Source: Cricetomys ansorgei
Lineage: Eukaryota; Chordata; Mammalia; Rodentia; Nesomyidae
DNA: 64,000 nucleotides
Assembly: GCA_026225945.1 (NCBI GenBank)
Contig: JAMJFZ010000199.1
Coordinates: 66,070,501 to 66,134,500 of the forward strand
Reading direction: 5' to 3'
Under the pieces are notes generated by a model that saw only the letters and a program-made list of their open reading frames with translations, was not told where the DNA came from and did not search any database. This document shows, piece after piece, positions 47,326 through 60,580 of the stretch. Numbering within the stretch: position 1 is the stretch's first letter; each line of letters starts with the position of its first letter. The position numbers and the translations under genes are program-made.

Positions 47326-50300
47326 CATGAACTATTCTCTCCATCTTCATCTTATATAAGAGTGATATATTCAATATCAATATTGGCACCTGTTTACCAT
47401 CCAAAATCACTAAGTAACATTAGAGTTCATCCCCTGTCTGGTATATTCTAGGTGGTCTATACAAATTTTAACACCATGAGCGTGATCATTTCACTGTCCC
47501 AAAGTCCCTTCAAATCGACCTGTTCATTTGCCTTCCTCTCTGTCTGCTAACATCTACCACATTTACAGACTCTATTATTTACTTTATCATTTGGCATGAG
47601 TTGAACTGATGTAATATTTTTACGGTAAGTTTTACCTTGCATCACGTAATGGATGCACTTGAGTTTCCCTCGTGAGCTTATTGCTCATCTCATTTTAGTA
47701 GTAAAAAGTTATTTCCTAAGAGGTGCACCACATTGTCTTCATTCGTGTGTTAAAGAATACTTTTGTTGTTCCCAAGTTGAATTAATGATGAAGACAGATG
47801 CCCTGGAAATATCTACTTAGTTTCCTGAATGAGAAAGTATTTTGCAACTCATTTGGATTAATATAAAGGAGTGTATTTGCTGTATCATACGTCAGTGCAT
47901 GCGTTTATCCAGGAAACTGGTAAAATGTCTTCTTGTATGCTTAGCATTTTAAATGCCCCCCAAGTAGCATATGTTTAAGGCTTATGAATTCATCAAATCA
48001 GCAAAACTCAGTTCAGCTTTGAGAAAGTGGGAGGATAATAGAGGCCTTTGACTTCATCAATGGGTGTGCCCATTGAGAAATTCATAGTCTGGCAGACTAT
48101 TGGTGGCTGATAGTTTCCTGGTTACCATTAGGTGAGGCTCTTTCTCTTCCATGTACTCCTAGAATTTTGTTATTCTATGTCTCCGCAAGCCTAACAGAAT
48201 GGATCCAAGTGACACTGAACCCAAATTACCAACCAAACTGAATCATCTCTCTAAGTTGTTTATCTCAGGTATTTTATTACAGCCCTAAATGGATGCCTAA
48301 AAAATAGCTGTACCCTTTTTAGCTGCTATCAATTGTATGTGCTACTATGGCTAGCTCTATCTTCACCAGAATTTGGTATGGTTTTCAACCCCTCTAATGG
48401 GTATATAAAAATAACTTACTGCTATTATAATTGCAATTTGTTATTGCTATTGTAGTTGAATATTAATATATTAGTAATGAACATAATTACTGAGAAATTT
48501 ATATTTGAATTTGTTGGGTTAACATTTATTTATTTTGTGTTGGCTCTGAATGTTTTATATCTTTATCCTTATTTTTTTGTGTGTGAAAATGAAGTATTTC
48601 ATTATTATTCCACATCACCTCCTTCCAGTTTCTTGTTGCATGTATTTGGCTTTCAAGTGGTAACCTTGGAGACTGAAACATTTCTATTTTGCATTAAGAT
48701 CAAATAAATACTAATGGTTTACTACAATCCAGATAATATAAAAAAACATACAAACCATTTTCCTATATTTAGCACCTCTGTATGTGGATGTCTTGGTATG
48801 CGCCTGCCCTCAATGCCACAAATTTTTTCCAATTGCTTCTAATTATATCCGGTGTTTCTAAGAGCCTCTCTCTTTCTCTGTGTGTATCCTTCTCCCTTCA
48901 TGTTCCTCCCTTTTCTCAGAACAGGTGAAGCCCCATGGGGCGTAGGCTTCATGGGGTGTGGTTTCATTATGGTTACCTTATTAATAGCATACATTTTTCT
49001 TATTTCATGATATGACCCAAGATTTATACAATTCTTGATTCTTAAATAAATACAGAATAAAACATTTGAAGTTATTAATAGTGGTGCTACTTACCTCCAT
49101 TTGTTCATAGATTTTTTATATAGTTGTTTAAATTTGGATTTGAAGTGACATTTATTACTTTGTTCAGTTTTGTGGACGAAATTATGGGTTTTTACTAGAT
49201 CACTCAGATATATCACAAGCCCCTGTTTTATTCATATTGGACATCTAAAATGCCTATCTATTTGTCTCTTCTGTGATGGACCACTAGTGTGTTTCTCTAT
49301 CAGACTCAGTGTCATGTGGTTTGTGCCTGGCTTCTCAGTTTCTTTGTCATACATGCCACTTAACCTGTCACTTCCAAGTGGCTAATTTTGAACACACAGG
49401 GCGGGGGGAGAAATCCATTAAGCAGCACAGATAGTGAATGTGTAAAGAAATGGACTGACCAAGACTCCTGACTTATTGGATTATGAATTTACAAAGAGAC
49501 AGGGAAAATCATGGCTTTACCTTTGCATCTGAAGAGTACATGACTTATTAAGGCAGAGTAATGAAAGAAATACAAAGATTACAGACTTCAACCATGTAAG
49601 GCTGCATATGTGTGAACACCAGGGTATAAAACAGAGCAAACCCAAGGGACTCACACACTCCTGGTCACCCAACTGTGACCAGATTATTTCAGTGGGACTT
49701 CTATGAACCTAAGTAATATAATGAGGAGGTGGGACATGGAACGGACAATCCAATATTTGATACTGGACAGTACAGATTCATGAAACAAAAAGCCATGTAA
49801 CCAAGCAAAATATGTTTGCAACTGGATATTAAATAAGAAATGCAGGAGATATGTGCAGGAAGATATGATATTCATAAAAACATACAATTATGTAAAATTA
49901 AAATAATTTGAAACTAAATATGCTTACCATCTCCAAGTGTTAAGATATTTATTTACCAAGAAAACAATGAAATTTAAACAAAACAGAGAATCAAGAGCTG
50001 AAAACCTTAAAGAACAACTTCTTAGAGATTCTGAACTAAAAGATAGACACGTCAATTTAAATGCATGCAAGCTGGAAGAATAAATCCTTGACAGTATGCA
50101 CTACTGGTTAGCACAATCTTCTCTCTTAGAACTGCATGACATGAAAAATAGACTTTAAATATGTATGATTTTAATAACAAATGAAATAAATATTAAAGGT
50201 CATTGAGTTCACAAAATGAAGATAATGGCAAACTCAAGCCCATCTCCTATGACTTGATCCCTAGTGTTCCAGCAAACCTACACTCCTGTGGTAAAACTTC

Positions 50301-50786
50301 TGAAAAGACTCAGATTAGTGGAACAAACCTTAGTCAGACTAATCTATTTTCTTTCCTCCTTCAGCATTGATCCTAAATTGTTCTCAATCATCACTTCATC
50401 TGGCTTAGGTGGTTGAACTTGTGCAATGAATTATGCTCACATATTAAGGTACTTGAGATTTTAAACCCATGCTATCATCAGCCTGTGGGCATCTATACAT
50501 CTCTTTACTACATGACACAGCTGCAAGGTATGTAAAGATATGTAAAAGTAGCCTTACCCCTTCATTCTTCTAGTGTTGAAGTAAGGGTCCTACCATTGTC
50601 AGTTGGTACCTGAACTCCATCTTTTTAAGCAGCATGAACACTTGTGATTATTGCAGATTAACATTTTTGGTACTTGCTTTCCAGCATATTTCTCTTTGGG
50701 AATTATAGAGAACCTAACCCTAAAGATTCTAAAGTTTAGGGAATGTAAAGTAGAAAACCTGGCAACAGATCATGGATTGATAATTA

Positions 50787-50788
<2 letters not shown>
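47326..50788. other. Long stretch with no gene or repeat recognised
   Basis: About 3.4 kb in which I can assign nothing with confidence. Frames of 67-83 codons are AT-driven. A short GC-rich word (cagggcggggggag) at 49397 stands out only by composition. Confidence 0.5.
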
Positions 50789-50836
<48 letters not shown>

Positions 50837-50853
50837 TATATATATATATATAT
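50789..50853 (+). repeat. (TA)n tract with one interruption
   Basis: An alternating AT run broken once by 'actat' near 50835. The 78-codon frame across it reads as Tyr-Ile repeats. Confidence 0.95.
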
Positions 50854-53494
50854 GCTTCAGTTTACAGGAAGGTTTTCTTTTTCCTAAAGATACAGGGAAA
50901 ATGACCATTGTATTTCAATTTTAAATGCTATACATAGTCAACTGATCTGGAGGCCATTCTCTCTGTGGTCCACTCTAATGATACTTGGCTTTATATTTCT
51001 GGTTCTCAGAGAATGAAAGTGAAAAGGAGATGGTATGGTCCCATATCCATACTCTTTTCATTGTAAAGTAAACTCTAGCACCCACATTGTCTTGTGTTAC
51101 ATTCAAGGCCTGAGGATCAGACATTCCATGCATCTCACAATTAGTCTTGGCTATGACTATTCAGGAGGGAAAGTTATGCAAACATGTAATAGAATCTATT
51201 TCGAGGACAAAGAAACTCTAGTCATCCTAAGAATGAAAAGATGCAAGGGCATTGTACTGGTCACCTCCAGGATCTGTAATGGATGGAGAGCTCAACTACC
51301 ATTTCTGTTACTTGCATTTGGGACATTCAAACAGGAAAGGAAGATTGCAACATTTTTCCCACTCTTCCCACTCTTCTACTGCATTTGGCAGCTTCTTACT
51401 GTTTGTTCTTTGTCACTGTATCCACTCCCTTCATATGTATTTCATGTCACATCTACAGGGGTCAATACTGAAAGGCTGTTACCCTGAACTGGGTGAGTTA
51501 TTCTGTCGAGCTGGCTGGTCTTCTGTGGACATTCACAAGTGGCACGTGTTCATCAGAGTTTAGCGTTCAGTTCCTCACTCTTACCTCCACAAGTCAACTC
51601 CAGCTTTGAATCTCATCCTCACTTGTCCACTGCTTTGTTTTGTTTGCCTTACAATCCATCTGCTTGATAATAAATATGTCACAAACACTCCTCATGAGTT
51701 AAGGTATATTTGTTTTTCTGAGAACTTCTCCCCTTAAACTAAGAGGATGAAACAATGACATGTCTATCAAGACTGTTTTCCTTTGTCAATGCCTTTGAAA
51801 TCTACCACAGAATGAACTGAAAAAAGTCTTTGTTTTTATTGTGAAATCTCATATTGAAACAACCTCACTCTATTAGGAGTTCATATGTCTACTTTATGCC
51901 AGTAGCATATAGTGCTTTCTTTGTGATCATAGAGATGATTTAGAGAGAAAAGATGAGAAATATTGGTGGTAGCATAGTTCTCTGGGATACTTTCCTTTAA
52001 CATTTATAACAAACTGATGTCTGATATGGTGTGTGGGGGCACTTTTCAAATTGTGTACTATTATTATCTCCAGTTTTAGCTTGATGAATGACAAAATTTG
52101 AGAGTTCCAGATACACTTCATTTGGTAAACATTACTATCAACTTTCAAGTCTTCCAGAGATCAGGATCCAACCCAATATAGCCAAGAGGTACATAGGACT
52201 CTGATGCAAGCACATACGCTCTTTCCAGGACCCCAGGAATCATGAACTGTAATCTTCCAATGTGTCTTGATACACATTTATTTTCTTTGCATAATTTTTC
52301 TTTTACCCAAAGACTCACAACTCCATGATGGTAGATAATAATAAACAATATGCACAATGCTGCAGGCCTGCTTTCCTGAATACAATGCTGCCAAGCCATT
52401 TTTTTGCATCAGGTCCCACTCAAAGCATGCATAGGAGCCCTTCATGTCACCAACAAAAACAGTCAGAGAAGTGATAGAAGTTCTGCTATTCAATGTGAGG
52501 GATGTGGCCTCCAAAGCAGAGAATGTTTATCTGTGTATTACGTTTGTTTTTTTTTAACTTGGGCTTAATATGAAACTTTCTACTTTTATTTCCCATTTCT
52601 CAAAGCAATTTGTCTTCATAGGTTGACCACTGTCCCAGAAATTCATAAAAGTAACTGATTCTTGAATATCCATAACTCTTTTTTCCACACAGAAAGGAAG
52701 AAAATTTCTTGCAAACAACCTTTAGTGAACAGTTTGTATCCACTTGCCCATCAATGGGCCACAGTGGATTATTGATTATTATAATCAATGAAACCATGGT
52801 TGGTTATGTTTCTGAAAGCCACCTGCTTCTACATCTTGCCACACAAATGTGGTGTCATTAGTGTAATGTATAAATGTCTCTGTGAAATGTAGGGAAAGTG
52901 TCACTAAGTTCTGAGTAAGTTCAGCCTTGGGGAAAACTGTAAAACAAAATTTCCCACTCTACACAGTTGTGAGTCATGATTGATCCTTATTCTTAATCAG
53001 CATAGGAAAATACCTATATTCCCATCACATCGCTGAGACCTGAGACCACCATTTACCTGAGACTTCACTGCTCCGATCTTCCTAGGAGAACAGCTGGAAT
53101 GAGAAGGACTATGCTTCTTCGTTGTAATCTGCAGGGATTCTTTAGGACTGAGCCTTTTTATTAGGAGCCATAGTACTGAACTGTGTAGAAATAGTCAAGG
53201 TAGTCACCATGAACCTTGAATAATTTGTGTAATTTCAGGAGTCATGAATGTACACTATCTCCCCAGGGAATGGTGGTGCCTTTAATAACTCTATTTTGTT
53301 TTATGTGTTCTACCTATATGCATGATTTTTATTTGATAAAGTTTTTTTGTGAAAATCATGAAATCCCCAATAAGCTTCTGTGATTTTTTTCCATATATTT
53401 TCAGATTCCCCAATCTAGAACAGTACTAAAAATTAGAGTGTATGTGGCACATCAGATTGATTTTACATTTTATTTTAATTTGGATAAAGACTAC
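50854..53494. other. No gene recognised
   Basis: About 2.6 kb unassigned. It holds the longest frame outside simple repeats (51035-51487, +, 150 codons) and, on the other strand, two overlapping frames (52145-52399 and 52278-52514). None resembles a protein family I know, and no exon structure is apparent. Confidence 0.5.
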
Positions 53495-53785
53495 ATTTCA
53501 GATCCCCAACATTCACATGAATGTCAGGCAAGTATAATGATGGTCTGCTTACAAGACCAACACTCTGGAAGTAGGGGCGGGATATCCCTGGAGCAAGCTA
53601 GCCAGTCATATTAGCCAACATCTGGAGCTCTGGGGTCACCAATAGTCCCTGCCTCATTGTGTAAGGTGGAGAGAAATCAAAGAAGTCACCCTATGCCAAC
53701 CTCTCATATTCATAAGCATGCAAGTACACACATGTAACACAAGTGAACATACATATTCACACATGTACACAATGCACATAAGTAG
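53495..53785 (+). mobile_element. B4-type composite SINE
   Basis: cagatccccaacattcac, accaacactctggaagtagg, ggagcaagctagccagtc, agtccctgcctcattgtg, aaggtggagagaaatcaaag, ccaacctctcatattc, then a CACATG-rich tail. The tRNA-like 5' end is truncated. Confidence 0.82.
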
Positions 53786-53842
53786 ATATTTAGAAATCTT
53801 TTCCTTTTCTTTCTTTTTTTCTCATTTTTTTTCCTTCGATAC

Positions 53843-53931
53843 ATGTTTACCAGGCTGTCCTTGAACTCAGATAGATCTGCATGCCTCTGCCTCCTGAATG
53901 CTGAGATTAAAAGTGTGTGCCACCAGCACTT
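53843..53931 (-). mobile_element. B1 SINE, 5' half, reverse
   Basis: gtttaccaggctgtccttgaac, gcctctgcctcctgaatgct, gagattaaaagtgtgtgccacc. The 3' half is missing, and a pyrimidine-rich stretch lies to the left, next to the B4 tail. Confidence 0.88.
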
Positions 53932-54029
53932 GTCCTGCAAGTCTTTTCATGTCTCACTTCAGTTCACATTATTTCATCACTTAAAAAGGAAGCAAAATAC
54001 CTTTCTCAGTCAATTCTCAATTCCTCTCA

Positions 54030-54300
54030 ATTCTCCCAGTCTTAGGTAACCACTAACATTTTCTATTTTTTGTGGACTTCTCTTCCCTAGACATTACATA
54101 AAAATAAAACTATGTACATAGTGTTATTGTACTAGTAAATTTTTTTTGGTTCAAGTTTTTACAAGATTTTTTTTTTTCATATAACAGTTTATATCTGTGT
54201 ATTATCCCTTTCTGTTGCTATGTAATCTTTCATTATATAGATAAATTGTGTTTTATGTTGTTGGTATCGAGATTGTTATGTCATTTCACATCACTTGTAA
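54030..54300 (-). mobile_element. Ancient L1-type relic, reverse
   Basis: cttaggtaaccactaacatt, ggacttctcttccctagac, attacataaaaataaaac, ctgttgctatgtaatctttc fit the reverse complement of old L1 3' regions ('ggtaaccactaatctac ... tttgcctattctggacatttc'). Confidence 0.45.
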
Positions 54301-54591
54301 GTTTGCACTCTAATAGATTTGTCTTGGTAGGTTACAGACCAAAGGATGTGGTTCACCAATTTCCATTGCATTAACCCTGCATGCAACCATTGTATGCAAC
54401 ACCTGGTAAATAAACACTGGGGACCAATGAGCTCATTGTGTATAACGTATGAGCAGATAGGACATACCTATTTTAGTATCTGATACATCATGGTCCGATT
54501 CCCACAGTGATAGTAAAGGCTATTTAGACTGTTGGCTTGTTAGTCTATTAGTCTCCAAATGTCTGACATTCTCTATTTTAAAAACAATTTT

Positions 54592-54793
54592 AAATTATTC
54601 TTTTATGTGTATAGGTGTTTTGTCTTCATGTATATCTGAGTACCACATGTATGCCTGGTTCTGAGGTAGTTCAGAAGAGGGCACCAAATCCCATGGTATT
54701 AGAGTTACAGATGGCCATGAGTCACCATGTGTATTCTGGAAGTTGAACCTGGGTCTTTGAAAAGAGCAGTTAGTGAGTCATATCTCCAGCTCC
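54592..54793 (-). mobile_element. B2-family SINE, reverse
   Basis: tttatgtgtataggtgtttt, gtaccacatgtatgcctgg, cagaagagggcaccaaatccc, gttacagatggccatgag, gaagttgaacctgggtc, aaagagcagttagtgag, and the head atatctccagctcc. Nearly full length. Confidence 0.87.
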
Positions 54794-54802
54794 TAATATA
54801 CC

Positions 54803-56406
54803 CTGTTTGCTAGTATAAAACAGTTTCATGTTAACTTAGAGGTGCACGGTGGTAATTTCTCCAGTTCATCTTCCATTCCACTGCTGACATCCCCCATGAG
54901 ATCACAGCCACCTCTAGACTCTGAGAATTAGCATCAGTTCACCTTGTGCACTCAGTCTTTAATGATTTAATTTGTGGAATTTGTTTCAGACTCATGATCT
55001 TACTTATGCATTTTTACCTTGTAAAATGGCATATGCAGCAAGCAGTGTCTATTCCTGACTGTACACTAAGCATTTATTTGCTTCTCAGGTTTCAATGAGT
55101 CATTATTCTCAGTTTTGTAGAATAAACCAAATGCCCCCATCTCAATTTTGCTTTCTTGACTGTGAGCATATTTCCAAATCTGGAATTCTGATGGTCAGGT
55201 GTTTGCCTGATCCTCCGTGGCATCATGGTCCCAGCAGTCTCATGTTTATAAATAGGCCTGGCTCTATAGCTAACTTCCATCAGTCTGCTCTAGCCTGAAA
55301 AAAGAAGCAACCTCTTCAGTTCTCTGTGACACCTACATTTCTCCTGAGCATAATCAAGAAAGCACGCTGGGAATTCTCAGGAAAAATATAACATAAAAAC
55401 TTGGTGGGTCTTGTGTCTTCATATAATGTAAATACTTAGGCATTTCTAGGACCTCCTGTCATTTAAACCATTTCTGGACTGCCTGCTACAACAGTTCAAA
55501 ATTTCAACTTCTATTTATCGTGATCTACCATGTTACAGGCTTCCAGGGGAAATCTTAGGTAGTAAATTGTCCTAAGCTCTCACATTCTTGCCTGTTAAGT
55601 GAGTGTCCCTGCATCAGTGAACCCTCCCCTTTTATCTGATGTCTTTCTCTCAGCTCAGATATTGCAGCAGTCCCAGAGGCTATCAACTAACTATGTCCTC
55701 ATGGCTGAGTGACAAGTGTTCTCTCTCTCTCTCCCTCTCTCTCAAAGGATCATGCAATCTTCACACTTCCATGGCTGACCTGCAATAGTTGTCAATTTCC
55801 CCAGGGTCATGCAATGAACTAGCATCTGATATTCAGGCAGTTTGACAGGAAAAGCACAATAGCAAAAATATGTAAATAGAACAGATTCTGTAACCACAGA
55901 AAAACAGATGGAATTGTGATGGTGTGAAGAGTTTAGTACAAAATGGTTGAGTTGTACAAGTTCTTGGCAGGTAGGGTACACTGAGGACTGCTGTGACCTA
56001 ATAACCCCTCAAAGTATAAATACAGATATATCTATCCTTTGTCACAGGAGCAAATCAGGGCTGCTACTCTCCCAAAGCTTAAATCAGAGATTTGTTTAAA
56101 GGGAAATCTTCAGATTCATACTGAAGCTGGGTGACAGGTCAGGACTGGGGAAAAATGGACTTTGTCACCTGAGCCATGAAATGCCTACAGAAAAATTATA
56201 AATATCAAATATAGTTATAAGAAACAGGTCAAACATGATTGAGGAGAGAATCCAGATATACTTAGGAAGTATGGCCAACTGGATTGTTTATTCCTTTTTT
56301 TATACATGTAACTTCTATAGAGAGTTTTCATGTAGCCCCAAAGATAATAGCTACTTACAGAATTTCTTAAAGGAATGTAACATTAACTTTGTGAGAGATA
56401 TTCAAG
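54803..56406. other. No gene recognised
   Basis: Unassigned, except for a short TC microsatellite at 55719-55744. Opposed frames of 62-67 codons at 55.1-55.3 kb and a 79-codon - frame at 55742-55981 are unsupported. Confidence 0.5.
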
Positions 56407-56523
56407 TAAGTCTTTTTCTTTCTTCTTTAAGTCCTTCTTTTCTTCCTTTCTGTTTTCCTTCCTTTCCTTTCTTTTCCTTCCTTCCTTCACATACTTCTTT
56501 CTCTTTCCCACATTCTTTCCTTT
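56407..56523 (+). repeat. Pyrimidine-rich (TTCC/TTTC)n tract
   Basis: About 115 bases of TTCC, TTTC and CTTT units. It contributes the Phe/Ser/Pro-rich end of a 98-codon frame. Confidence 0.92.
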
Positions 56524-56552
56524 GCACATGATCTATTTAACTGTTCAACATA

Positions 56553-56900
56553 TAATTGTTCTTGTTACCATTTGGGTATGAAATGTTCCCAGACATAAGC
56601 TCATATTCTCAAGTCTTGGATCTTTACCTGTTGACACCAATGAAAGGAGATTGGATGGTGTTGGTACATCTCCATTAATAAATTTACCTGTTTATGAACA
56701 TATATCACCTAGTAAATCCATTCAACTCCAATGGCCTTTGGATTGCCTATTTGGCTTGCTTTCAAAACTCATTGGTGTGGTTTGTCTAGTTCTCCTGCTC
56801 TCTGGCCATTTTCTATTATGAGAAAATCATGACCCACCTTGCTGATAACCCAAGAATTATGAGGCCTCATGATAAAGATTTGATTGTGATCAAATCCTGA
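56553..56900 (+). mobile_element. MaLR (MLT1-like) LTR relic
   Basis: The 5' part is clear: ttaccatttgggtatgaaatg, cccagacataagctcatatt, cttggatctttacctg. The part after about 56660 is less certain (ttctcctgctctctggcc, aatcatgacccacc). Confidence 0.5.
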
Positions 56901-59900
56901 ATAACAGATAGCCTAGGAAGCTCAGTACAGCAGCAATCAGCCGAGATCAGTTAAGTAACACATGAATTAGTGTATGGATACTCTCTTAGCCAAAAGGAGC
57001 CAGGAGAAATAAGGGAACAAGTGAAATGCTCCAAACCATGAAAATTATGTTGCTTCTTTTTAATTCTGCTCTTTCTGCTGCCATACAGGAAGTCCCTGAT
57101 AGGTGCGTTTATTTTGTGCTGTAGTCAAAATATTTATTTCTTTAACAAACTTATTTAGGAAGCTGTTTCCTCACCACTCTGATGGTGTTTTCCTACACAG
57201 CATTAATGGACCCACCAGGAGGATTATTAGGATTATGGCCCTTATCAGAACCCAGTGGGCCAAGCTAAGAATATGACACAAAGCCCTGAGACCCTGGGAA
57301 CTTCTGAAATCAAGTATGTTCCCTTTCTTATTTCTCTCTACCACAAGAAATCACTTTTTTGCAGACATTGCATTCCCAGATTTTTACTGTATAGTATTAT
57401 TTAGTGTCCATGAGTCAGTTAAGTATACAGAACATAGGATTTACATTTTAAAAGGAGAAGACTCCTTTCATGTTGACTGAACAAGCTTGTAGTTAAAATG
57501 AAATGTGCAATGGCCAAGGCCCATGGTCAATATCCCATAAGTGACAGTCATGATGCTGATTCAGTATCATCTGCTCCAACCCTGAAGATGTCCCTCATGA
57601 TTCCATTACACTGAGTAGCTGTCCTCTCATAAAAGGACATGATATAAGTTTAGTGTATTGAGAATTATAAATCAGTTGATTTTAATTTTCAAGTTTTTAT
57701 ACTCACTTTTTTAACAAGTTTTTATATGGTGTATATTACTGTTCCTGAGTTTTCTACACATATGACCATAATAACTACAAAGAATGATGTACTGAATCTT
57801 TGTTTATAATGCTTATTTGCAAGTTATTTTTCTTACCTCATTGTATTGGTTTAGATCCTCAAAGACAATTTTGAATAATGGTGTGTTAAGGTTTCATCTC
57901 TCAGTTTTCACAGTAATGAAGGTTTTAACATTTCGCTGTTGGCTGCAGGTTGCTAGTGGTGCTTTGTAAATAACTATTGCATATAATGTGTTTCTGACAT
58001 TCTTTCTACTTACATAATATATAGGTTTTTCAATGTGAGGTGGGTTACACATATTTACATATGTTTCCTTTGTTATGATGAATTACCATTTTACTATACA
58101 GCTAGCAATGAATTGATAATGTGTCATTAGGAGTGTTTCATATCTAAGATCATGAATAAAATTATACTGCAGGCCCACTGTTATTTTATCCTTCAAGACT
58201 ATTCAATATATATTAAGGGTAAATATTTTGATAAGAATTGAAAATTTGAAGGAGAACAAAACACATTGTCTCTGGTATTATGATGCCTCTGCAGTAAACA
58301 AGATTAAAATTGTAAGAAATGTTAAAACTATAGTGTGGTATTGAGACTATTGATGGGAATGGTTGATGAAACTTAGGCAAGAAACGCAAGTTCTGCAAAA
58401 AATTAAGGGAAGTAATATCTGAAGAATACTTAGAAGATAATAAAATAAGATGGGACCAAAGACAGATTCGTGGGGGAGTGAGTTGCATTTACACATGTTC
58501 ATGAAAATACAAGCCACCAACTAAAGCAGCCACTCTGAAAGGGATGAGAAGACTAACAGCTTTGAGGAAAGAGCAGCAGTTCATGCTGGGCACTCAAATA
58601 CTGATATAATTGAAAAATGTGCCCATGGTTCAGAGTGTCACCTTCTCTGAAAACCAGTAAATGATTGTAAGCAGCAGTTGTGAGTAGACAGTAAATATAT
58701 AATCTGGAACAAAAGAGATATGTTATAGTATTGAAAAACAACGCAATCCAACAAAGCACATTAGTCCTCTTAACAACACCTAGTCTGCTTATTCTAAGAC
58801 ATTCTGTTGCACTTGGCATGTCCACCTGATGTACCCACATCCCTAGGGTATTAAAAGGCTTCTAAACTGGCCCTCCAGGTGTCTGCTCAGATGTGTCAAT
58901 AATGAAGACACGAATGAAGACAATAAGAAGACGTGCCAATAAGAATGACTGTTGTGATAAGTATCCTATAATATTACTCAAGGAAGTGAACTACTTAGCC
59001 TTGAAGCCAGATCATTCAGTAGTTCTATCTCCACTGACGCATATTTCAGCAAAGTGTCCATACAGAAATAGTGTAAAGCTTTCATTCTGCTATTGCTATC
59101 CAGTGCGTGTGTCAACTCTCACAAGCAGGAGATGGAATTGTGACTATGCCACACACAGAGGACTGTTGGAATGTCAAATTTCTCTACCCCTCCATTATTT
59201 ACAAGTCTGTTGAAGTCTTCTGGGACAGTTATCACTTCCACTGTCATTTAGCCCTAACTTGAGGTCACCCTTCCTTCTGAGCGGTGATACTGGAAACACA
59301 CAAACCTCATAGACTCTCTGTAAAAGACCCCTGGACACTCACAGGGAGAGATGGCAGTACACTTTAAAACAAGGGATGGGTGGGGGGGCGTGAATTCTAG
59401 AAAAGGGCTTAGCAGGAAGCACATGTATTTTAACTGACTCATTCCCCACACACTAACACAAATAGAAGATGCTCCAGAAGCACGGTCCTATGTAGGTCTA
59501 GGAAGTGAAGACTTTAGACAACACTTCATTTTCTCATTTATGTGCAGATTTTAATCATCCTGGTGTTCTTCCCAATCCAATTTTTGAGTATTTTCTCTTT
59601 GTTGCCAATGTATATAATCATCAATGTTAATATTGACAGTAATAATAAAGTATTTTAATCATTAAATAATTATTATAGGAATAGTTACTTACCTATAAAT
59701 AACAATTAAAATCATCAAAAACAAACAAACAAACAGAACTTAAAACCTTGGACATGTATCTTAGTATTGCCACAATAAAATACAATGTAACTATTTATCT
59801 CCTAAGATGAACAGTCTGACATAAGTTGTTTATGATAGCAAATGCCTGGTTCCAGCTACTTATACAACCATGTATTTTTAAAACCCTTTCTCATTTTGAC

Positions 59901-60139
59901 AAGGAGTAGTAATCACTATTGATCACAGGCTGATTTGTATCTTAAATGTATTAGAAAATTAATTTAATAAAGAATGAAAATGATTCAGATCCTGTAATAG
60001 ATCCTGTAATAGAAAATATGAGTTAATGAAAACAGAGCCTGGTTGAATCTAGAAAGCCTGCAACAAACTGCTTGTTACTGTAGTGTGTTTCCCTGAATCA
60101 CTGTGTTTAAGAAGGAGAGTGGCTAAATATGAAGGCTTT
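56901..60139. other. Long stretch with no gene recognised
   Basis: About 3.2 kb. Frames of 91, 95 and 106 codons (58213-58488 -, 58553-58840 -, 58893-59213 +) have no recognised domain or splice context. AT-rich in the last 700 bases. Confidence 0.5.
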
Positions 60140-60200
60140 CAGTTAAGAAACATATATGCATGCCAAACATGCACTCTGCCAGTGAGCTATATCTTTTGGC
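60140..60200 (-). mobile_element. Possible ID/tRNA-type SINE fragment
   Basis: catgccaaacatgcactctgcc then agtgagctatatctttt is the reverse complement of a tRNA-derived SINE head ('agatatagctcactggcagagtgc'). Only the head is present. Confidence 0.4.
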
Positions 60201-60230
60201 ATTGACAATATATAAAGAACCGATAAATAA

Positions 60231-60580
60231 AAAAAAAAAAATTGGACATCAAGTAAACAAACAACCCTAGAAAATAGTGTATAGATCTAAATAGAAAACT
60301 CTCAAAAGTGCAAACACAAATGGCTAAGAAGCACTTAAAGACAGGTTCAGCATCTTTAGTCATCAGGGAAATGTGAATCAAAGCTACTTTGAGATTTTCT
60401 CTTACACCAGTCTGAATGGCCAAGTTCAATGAAACAAATGACAGCTCATGTTGGCAAGGATATGGAGTAGAACACTAATCCACTGCTGCTGGGACTGCAA
60501 CTTTCTGTGGAAACCAGAGTGGCAGGCAGTTCCTTAGGAAGATGAAAATAGATCTACCTCAAGATCAAACTATACCCAGC
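60231..60580 (+). mobile_element. L1 ORF2 fragment (3' part)
   Basis: Sense L1: aaatggctaagaagcactta, ttagtcatcagggaaatgtg, ttctcttacaccagtctgaa, ggcaaggatatggagtag, ccactgctgctgggactgc. This is the C-terminal part of ORF2. It is cut off at 60580 by the MaLR LTR. Frames are broken, so it is not functional. Confidence 0.85.

Noticed and set aside
56940..57000. Reverse-strand similarity to the U2 snRNA 5' end (ccttttggctaaga)
   Set aside because: Only about 14-20 bases match, and the sequence diverges directly afterwards. No Pol III or retroposed body or A-tail is seen.
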